NCBI GenBank assembly: GCA_037576215.1
Contig: JBANDB010000007.1
Span: forward strand, 5,115,001-5,179,000
Direction of reading: 5' to 3'
DNA from: Armillaria gallica
Lineage: Eukaryota; Basidiomycota; Agaricomycetes; Agaricales; Physalacriaceae
Length of the DNA stretch: 64,000 bases
The translations under genes were made by a program, and so were the position numbers. The notes under the pieces are model-generated. The model was not told the origin of the DNA. It searched no databases and worked only from the letters and a program-made list of their open reading frames with translations. Shown here one piece after another: positions 56,524 through 64,000 of this stretch; position 1 is the first letter of the stretch, and every line of letters starts with the position of its first letter.

Positions 56524-59189
56524 CTGATCGGCGTCTTCAGCTCTGTTGCCGTGCGGCCACCTCGAGTCCCCATTCACATAAGTAATGCTTGAAGGTTTTT
56601 TGATCATCTGGATTCTTTTTCCCTACCACGATTCCCTCTTCCGCCCTTACGTACGAATGGATATACCTGTATAACTAGCAAAGCGTATCCTTAGAAGAGT
56701 TAGTCATTTTTGTGCAAATAGGGATACGTACCATTGAATTAGTAGCCGACTTCCAAGAGGTGGGCAGAGATGGTTGAAAGCAATGAGATGGATCGTAGTC
56801 CCGATGCCCGTAATTTAGTAGCCAGTCGCCAAGGAAACTAGCTAGGACCAAGCCAGTAGCTTCAACATGGTAGCAATGTCCAAGCGATGAGCTTGAGGCT
56901 GACGTTGATTGACGCGTGACCGGATTTCTGCGACGGGCTTTTCACTTCAAGTTTCGGTTTTACTCTTGGCTTCCACTCATGTAGGATCCATCGATTCACC
57001 TCCCTCTGCAGTCGTCGATTGGGACTGCTGCAGCAGCACAAAGAACAGCTCGGCGACATGGGAGAACGGGCGCATACGAGAAGAGTACGGCAGGGTCGCT
57101 TCCTAGGCTGTAGCGTTATGGCCGAGCTGCACGTCGTCTTCAAGGTCGGCAGTACTGGAAGTGCATAGAGGGACCTGTATATTCTAGAAGAGGTGGAAGG
57201 AGCGGGTATATGCGACCATTGCTGTTGTTTAGAACATCAGTCTTTCTATTCACCAGCATGGACCTGCGAAATACCGCCGTTATCGTCGTACGGCCTGCTG
57301 TTCTACGGAGCATCGATGGCCGCTAGACCAACAGTGATACATTTAAGGGCACGTAGCAGGTTGTCAGTGAGTAGCCAGATTTTTTTGGGTGTGAAACTCG
57401 CTCAAGTCCGTTATCTTCAATTCCTAGAAATTAGGATTTTAGCTTCAATGTTAGGCAGGGAGATGAGCTTGCTCGTCGAGATGAAAGGGGTCCGTGGTAG
57501 CAATTGTAGCAATTGCACAGCCAGCCAGCCAGCCAGCCAGCCAGCTATCCGGTCGACCAGCATCGTCGACCCGCCTCTTCTGCCTCGCTGTATGCGGTTT
57601 CGCAGCCTTCCAGCCGCCCAGGCGATAGTACTTGGGCAGGCTCTGCCACCAACTTGAAGCTCGTCACCATACTTCACGTAGGGCGATCGATCCGTACCCA
57701 TCCTTCCCAAGAAATCTCGCGACTTCGAAGGAATAGCAGTCACTCTGAGGCGCTATGATGCCAACGACTTGCTCTGCAGCATAGGGATGAAGTGCGAACA
57801 TTCGCTTTCGCGTTTGCCCACAAACACCAGTACTTAACGACCGTACGGCGAACATGAGATTGGTGCACAGTCCATCCGAAGTTTGGAGATCCCTCAGCTT
57901 GTGGAACCAACTTCTTTCCTGCTTTAGGTCGCACGCGATATATTCCTTCTCGAGTTTAATTCACCACCATGGCAATCGTGACGCCGGCAGCGTAGGCCAC
58001 ATGCCAAAATATGAGAAGGCCTTTTCATTCGCATAACAATCAAGCATACCTATCGTCGCGGAGTACGGTTCTGAATCCCAGCGATGATACTCCGGGAGAT
58101 AATGCGCATATATGCGTGATTTTCAGTGATATCGATCTGGGTGTAAATAGGTCAATGCATTGGAACCTCCTGAATTACACTCATTCGACTATTTGGCCAA
58201 GTGGTGCACTTCAATATGATCCGCCAGCCGTGTCAGGCGCTGAGGACAAGGTTCAGGACCCTTGCGTCTCGTATCAAACTTGAAGCTCTACGGGAAAGAG
58301 ACCGGCTGGTTCTCGACTTCGTTGTGGAGGCGTGTATGAACGGGTGGACGCTTCAGAAGACCATCAGAGGAGTATATGAATCATCTTTCCCTTATACGTT
58401 GAGGATGGCCTGAGGACGTAAATGCGTCTTCACGAGATGTACCGAGCAATATTATCACAGGGCATCAAGGGATGAAACCTGGTGTCTCAGCCTACACGAA
58501 AAGATTCAGGACTGTGAGCCTCTCGCACTAGCAAATCAGCTGACCTTTTTCTGACCTGCACCAGCAACATGCCACCACTTAGACCCAATGCCACTTTTCC
58601 CAGCTATCGCGGCCCGTCGCAGATGATTGGGCTCCTACAAACGCCGGTTGCCTCGTCAACGCATGGTCAATGGTATGGTCGGAGACGAATTTCTGCTCCT
58701 CATTCGAGTCGAGTCGAGCCGAGGTCGTCGTCTGAATAGGAGATCGGGGTCATGCAGTCTGGTTGACAGGGCCGTCTTCATCATCAAGATTTTTCTTGAA
58801 CAACATGGGCGACAAAGATAGAACACATGGAAGCAGGACCAAAGCTCATAAAACCCATGGGGGAAGGAGAGGAAGAGCCTATGTTTTCCTGTGTGACTTT
58901 CGTCACACATCGGCCATCAGACTGCCAGATTTCTTCCAGTCGAAATGACCGCGGAGAGACCAGGAAGGGGTTATGCCGCACTACGATGTCGTGGTTATGG
59001 TGCTGAGTGACGCTCGAGTCGATGCAGAGACGGAGGCGCCAAGCCTGGGCCGAAAGTCAAAGGACGATACTCTCTGGAGTGAACACAGATCTGCGGAAAT
59101 ATTTTATTATTACATCCTCTAGTCATCTCACGATTCACATCGTGGTAAATATAAAACCACACCAATTCTCCTTCCCCACGCTCACAACG
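56524..59189. other. Gene-poor stretch
   Basis: No gene is supported. A plus-strand piece at 58201-58413 (LEALRERDRLVLDFVVEACM) is protein-like but isolated. A CCAG microsatellite lies at 57518-57545. Confidence 0.4.
57518..57545. repeat. CCAG microsatellite
   Basis: Six to seven uninterrupted copies of the tetranucleotide CCAG, preceded by a short direct repeat of GTAGCAATT. Confidence 0.9.
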
Positions 59190-60010
59190 CCTGCCTCCGG
59201 TACATACAAATACGCTCTACGGCTGGTTTTCAATAATCTTGTTTCTCCAGAGGTTCACAGGCTCATCTAGATTGAATATATCTAAGGTTATTCTCGGCCG
59301 TACAATTCATGGACCCGGAGTGCTGTTCAAGCCGATTGAAGACGTCGTACGTCGGAGTCATTGTCTGTTTCCCTATCCTCGCCTTACTATCTGCCAGCTA
59401 CGATGCCAGAATCAACGACTTTGACACCGCCAAGGTCGCTTTCTTTCTCTTTGTTCCTTATGTGGGGGCTAACACGCCAGATTTGGTCACGTATCTCATC
59501 TAGTGATGCATGTATTCACATTTGTCTGCCCTTGCTGACTGCAAGGGATACATGACCCGGTATGGACTCAGTCACAGGGCATTTCCAGGCAGTTTTTGGT
59601 TGACTTCTTCGCTTGACCAGAATCATCAACACGTTCTTCGACAGAAGCGCCGGGTTGTCTGCGACCTGATGTCCTCCATCGCCGTGAGTTCGATATACAG
59701 ACCCCAATCCACACCCAGGCTGTAAGAATACGACACTTCAAGTTCCTTACTACGATTTATTTAATGGGCTCATGGAACTCTTTCTAGATGGGAGCTCCTT
59801 GGCATGATCTATTAGCGGCAGCTCGATCATTATATTGGGATGTTATCAGGCTTGGCAATGTACGCTGGCTTTCACTCCCACACTGCGGTTACGCCTGATC
59901 TTATATTTTCTTGCCTACAGTTCATGACATGCAAAGTCAGTATATCTTATGGTGGATCGCGTTTGTGTGTAGGCAACAAAGATTTCCCTTATAATATTGT
60001 ATGAGTAGGT
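59190..60010 (+). pseudogene. Decayed aldo/keto reductase copy
   Basis: The order of remnants follows the intact gene at 62503: VSKIIL-like LNISKVILGRTIHGP, then SYDARINDFDTAK matching the YDLGINTFDTAN exon, and LADCKGYMTRYGLSHR matching LADYNGYVNQYGLSRK. Next comes a DNA match to the exon around FDSETPIHET with its donor site (59690-59730), and a match to the RAWQ exon plus its intron (about 59850-59940). Large parts between these blocks are lost and the frames are shifted, so no product is expected. Confidence 0.8.
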
Positions 60011-62502
60011 GCCGGTGTTCCTTTTGGATGGATATAGATGGCTGACGGTCTATCGCAGCTGCTGTAGGACTCCGAAATGTTCAGCACTAGCTCGAGGACA
60101 GTGAGACTCCTTACGCCATCTAAAGGGCAGTTAGAACCCCGATCTGCACGTTGCTGTGTTCCTCAACAATAGAGCGCCAGACCATACCAGACTCCAAGAC
60201 TACTCTTCCCCTCGATTTGAATGACTGAATCTAGAACAAATATTTCACGTACATAGGATCGAACACCAAGCACACTGGCGCCTACGTATAGAATATCGCA
60301 CCTACTTACCGTTTTATAGATTAGCTTTGGTTAAAAACAGACTGCAGCTTGCAAGTATCGTGGTCTGTATACAAACTCAAACGATCCTCCGAGTTTCTAC
60401 CTAGTCCGTTACCTCACGCACACTTTTTGTTCCCTGCTTGATGAGCTCGCCTCGGTGTTCAGACCACGTCGCAGGGATTTGATCACTATGGGGAAATTTC
60501 TACCGAGTGCAGCTACTCCTTTCGGTTCTGTTATCATCTTCTCGGTTTTTCCACCAAATTCCAACGCTGATGATGATGTCATAAAATCACAAACGATGTC
60601 ATTATCTTCGAAAACAGCGATAAGGACGAAGCAGTAGGAAAAGCATAGAAGATTCTAGCAAAGTGGTAATTCAGTATAAAGGTAGGTAGAGCAGTCGACA
60701 TCGCCCAGCTTCAGCTAGCAAGCGCGACGACACCTGCTCGACACCTGTGCGATACTACACCTCAAAGCCCCGAGGAGCCCTGTATAGTGTAGCTTTCAGG
60801 AGATTCTGTGGGAACAATTTCGCGACTAGGGTCACTAAGTGACATTGTACTGGTTATGAGGGTACAGTTTGGCGCCTGAAAATAATTGTTACTGAGGAGA
60901 TTAAGGATGCCCAGCCTGGGGTTGGATAAGTATGTAGTATGGCAAGCATTCGAGCGACTAGCAGAATGCGAGACCGCCCAATCCGAGCCGAGACATACGG
61001 TCACGCCTCTTCAACACCGACTACCACGATGTCAGCCACCGATAACGGCAGTCCAGCCCACCACTACGGTCGTCGGTACAGCTCTTGTTAACGCATCTAG
61101 CTCGTGAACGTCGCGCTTCCATAACAGTGGCACACAGACTTTTGGAGATGCTGGACACACGTTGGACCTGGACTCGGACACTGGTGAGTAGTGATACAAC
61201 TGTCTCGAAGCGAAACCCGTTGAATCTATCTTCAGGGACCGAAGGTAACATTGACGAGCATCCGATTTGGACACTGGAGCCGCCGAATAGTCCATGCCCA
61301 GCTCAGCCCACCACGACACCAAAGCGTCTGCGGCAGCGTTGAGTGGTGCAACGACCGTTGCACACTCTCTTAGAGGCGGTAGGACGTATGTGGTGCTACC
61401 GCTGTTCTGATAGCCGGTGAGCATTGTCAGTCTTCCGCGGGGATGGTCTGCTCAGAGTGGCGGATTTAGCTCGCATATCGATACGCAAGGCAAGCAGCCA
61501 AGTCATCTTTCTGCTGTTGGAACGGTCGTTGTCAAGAGCCCTATCGACATCGGACGGTATATCATCAGGATACGCGCACCACTGTCGGCGAAGATTCCAA
61601 CCTCCTGTCTAATAACGTCAACAGCTCAGGCTCAGACGAAGGAAGACTAGCTGGTATGTCAGGGCCTCATTACCCATGTTAGCAACTTACCTTCCAGATT
61701 GGTTAGAAGACGATGCGATACCGGACCTCTGATGATATGTCAAGAATGACGATGTGCCTCTGATGCCTTGTGTACTGAGAAACGCTATGGCAGTACTTCA
61801 GGCATCAGCGCTCGACGCCCCGCACCACAGCATCCATTCAGAGATTTAGTACGCAGCTCGAACCAACCTGTGTCTAACTCGGATGACGAGTCCTGGAAAA
61901 TCTCCGAGGCTGTAAGTTGCCGCACCACACACACCAGCTAGGCTGGATGTTTTCGCTGCTTGCTATTGGCAGAAGCGAGCCAAGTATCCACGGGGACTGT
62001 ATTATTGTCGGTTCTCCTGAAGTTTGTACAGTGAAGTCGACGTGGAGTCCGTGGCCCTTACTATTCCCTCGCGCTCTGAAAGCCTAAGAATTTTCTCATC
62101 TTCAGCTTCATCTGCGGAAAGTAGACGTACCCAGTTCTTGTTGGGACGAAGGCCTACTCCATCGTCACCTCGGTCGCTGCCGGTAATACCCTGAGCCGCA
62201 ATCCAATTGTATCAAGCTCTCCTTCGTTGTTGTCCCCAAGACCGCTAGAGAGCTGCGAGAAAGATAACGCGGTACAATACTAAGCATGAGGGCGTGGCAC
62301 CATAAATCCTTGGCTAGTGTAGCGTTGAGGCGGTAAAAGCAATATGGTGCCTGTCCAGGAGTCCAGGACGATAAGGGTCTGCCACAATACATTCGCCAGG
62401 CTTTCCTCATAACCGAGGCAGCTTCTAAATCATGTCACGGCTCACATCACGAGAGGATAGAAAGACGCCCGGGCTGCTTTTCAAGGCTTCCCTCCGCCCA
62501 CG
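60011..62502. other. Gene-poor stretch
   Basis: Several moderately long frames on both strands (for example 61032-61424 minus and 62165-62410 minus) show no domain, no matched splice sites and biased composition. None is listed as a gene. The last part is the promoter side of the aldo/keto reductase gene. Confidence 0.4.
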
Positions 62503-64000
62503 ATGTCCCTTCCAAGTACAAATATGTCCTACGGTCGGTCCCAAACCAATCCGATGAACTCGGCTCACAGACTGTTTGCAGTACGCCTTGGATCATCTGG
62601 AATGAAGGTGTCAAAGATTATCCTCGGTTGCACGGTATATGGGAGTTCCGATTGGTATAGTTGGGTGCAAGATGAAGAAGAGAGCATCAAGCAGATCAAG
62701 GCTGCGTAAGCCATTGTCGTCCTCTTTTCCACTACCTATCTGACTCTTTATCAGCTACGATCTCGGAATCAACACCTTTGATACCGCCAACGTAAAAATT
62801 TTGCATCCGTTCTTTGCTATCCAAGTTAACGTGTGTCAGGTCTACTCTAACGGACAATCCGAAGTTGTACTAGGGAAAGCCATCAAGCAGCACGATTTGT
62901 TACGGGAGAGGATCATTGTAATGACAAAGGTTGGTTGGTTTGCTTCGATTTACAACCTAGGATGTCACATCTGTGCAGGTTTTTCACCCAATAACAAGAT
63001 CTAACAACGAACGGATCCCAGGTCGAGCATCAGCGCTCGCCGATTACAATGGATATGTGAACCAGTATGGACTCAGCCGCAAGGTCCGGGCCTACTCTTA
63101 CTTTAGTTTATCTGCTCATCGAAGACTTCAGCACATTTTCGATTCGGTCAAGAGGAGCCTGGACCGTCTGCAACTGGACTATGTCGACGTTCTTTACTGT
63201 CACGAGTTCGACTCCGAGACCCCGATCCATGAGACGGTGAGGATATCACACGCTCTATTACTGTCATAGACTAAACTCAAATTGCTTAGATGCAAGCCCT
63301 TCATGACGTGGTAACAGCTGGTTATGTTCGATATATCGGAATATCAATTTGTCGCGCCTGGCAATGTACGTTGGTTCTTTCTCTCATGCTAAGGCTATGT
63401 CTTGACATCATGTCTTCTCATGTACAGTCCATATCATGCAAGGTACTTTCTTTTCCAAGAAGCCATCTTGTGATTACTAAGGGCCTGTATTTGGAGATTA
63501 CGCGCTCAGCCATCACTTGACGCCATTCATCGCGGTGGAAAACGACTACAATCTTCTCTATCGCGAGGACGAAAATGAGTTGTTCCCCACTTTGAAGGTT
63601 TGTGTAGTGTGTAGAATAGTTCAAGTGGCGGTATCTGACATTCACCGCAGCGTTTTGGTGTCTCTTCGGTACCTTGGTCCACCCTTGCTCGCGGCGCTGT
63701 GGTCCACCCCCTCCGTCAGCAGCTCTCCCTGCCTGCCAACGTCGGGTATGTGCATCTTATGTACGCCGTATGATTTGCTCACTCGCGTGACAGAACTACC
63801 CAAAACCGTCCAACGTGGCATAATACAATTATCTCCAGGTAATTCAGACATCTGTCTATGTATCATGCTCCTGACACGTCTTCTTACATCAAGAGTGGAA
63901 GGGATTGCTAGCCGGAGAAACATCACCATGGCGCAAGTCGCCGTTGCATGGTCCCTTAGTCGAGAAGGTATAGTCAAACGGAGGTGTTTTATCCAATAAC
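62503..64000 (+). CDS. Aldo/keto reductase, 3' end cut by window edge
   Basis: NADPH-dependent reductase of the aryl-alcohol-dehydrogenase-like AKR group. ATG at 62503. At least eight exons are read with consistent phases: RLGSSGMKVSKIILGCTVYG, YDLGINTFDTAN, VYSNGQSEVVLGKAIKQHDL ending VMTK, RLQLDYVDVLYCHEFDSETP, YVRYIGISICRAWQ, HHLTPFIAVENDYNLLYRED, RFGVSSVPWSTLARGAVV, and ITMAQVAVAWSLSREGI near the edge. The catalytic tetrad is complete: Asp in FDTAN, Tyr in VYSNG, Lys in MTK and His in YCHEFD. The C-terminal cofactor loop lies beyond base 64000. A decayed copy lies 2.5 kb upstream in the same orientation. The substrate is unknown. Confidence 0.9.

Noticed and set aside
61032..61424. Minus-strand frame of 130 codons
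   Set aside because: No recognisable domain, no splice partners, and composition like the surrounding non-coding DNA.

Overview
The window looks like nuclear DNA of a mushroom-forming basidiomycete (Agaricomycetes). The genes are split by many short introns of about 45-75 bp with GT-AG ends. The gene families also point this way: a borosin-type fused peptide N-methyltransferase, expanded BTB-like proteins, a long fungal catalase and small secreted cysteine-rich proteins. Exon joins below were made by eye from reading frame and splice sites, and no database search was run.

Left part (1-12.4 kb, all recognised genes on the minus strand). The window opens inside a fused alpha-N-methyltransferase/precursor gene of the borosin RiPP class; its C-terminal core peptide lies just beyond base 1. 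Upstream of it are a long inverted repeat, a remnant of a SulP transporter with a cNMP-binding domain, an intact MINDY-type deubiquitinase ending in a CaaX box, an unassigned plus-strand gene, and a complete full-size ABCG transporter (NBD-TMD-NBD-TMD). The transporter is a possible exporter for a borosin product, but only proximity suggests this.

Middle (14-41 kb) is shaped by local duplication and decay. A module of aldehyde dehydrogenase (+) facing a small secreted 8-cysteine protein (-) is present twice, both copies apparently intact, about 23.3 kb apart. A third, internally deleted ALDH fragment at 19.0-19.5 kb carries a small foldback element flanked by a target-site duplication, and abuts an inverted scrap of an F-box gene. 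An Mrh4-like DEAD-box helicase is also present twice: the copy at 32.3-34.8 kb is intact, while the copy at 21-23.4 kb is broken in its 5' half but nearly identical in its 3' half. An SDR gene next to the second ALDH has a one-base frameshift. The 8 kb between the helicase copies holds CT-rich sequence, an unexplained ladder of splice-like sites and a degenerate tandem repeat, with no gene I recognise.

Right part (41-64 kb): a MARVEL-like membrane protein, a terminal-inverted-repeat element, two paralogous BTB-like genes about 9.5 kb apart, a complete large-subunit catalase with a C-terminal DJ-1/PfpI-like domain, a decayed aldo/keto reductase copy and an intact aldo/keto reductase running off the right edge. 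ALDH, SDR, AKR and catalase make the region rich in oxidoreductases. No rRNA, convincing tRNA, CRISPR array or autonomous transposon was found.
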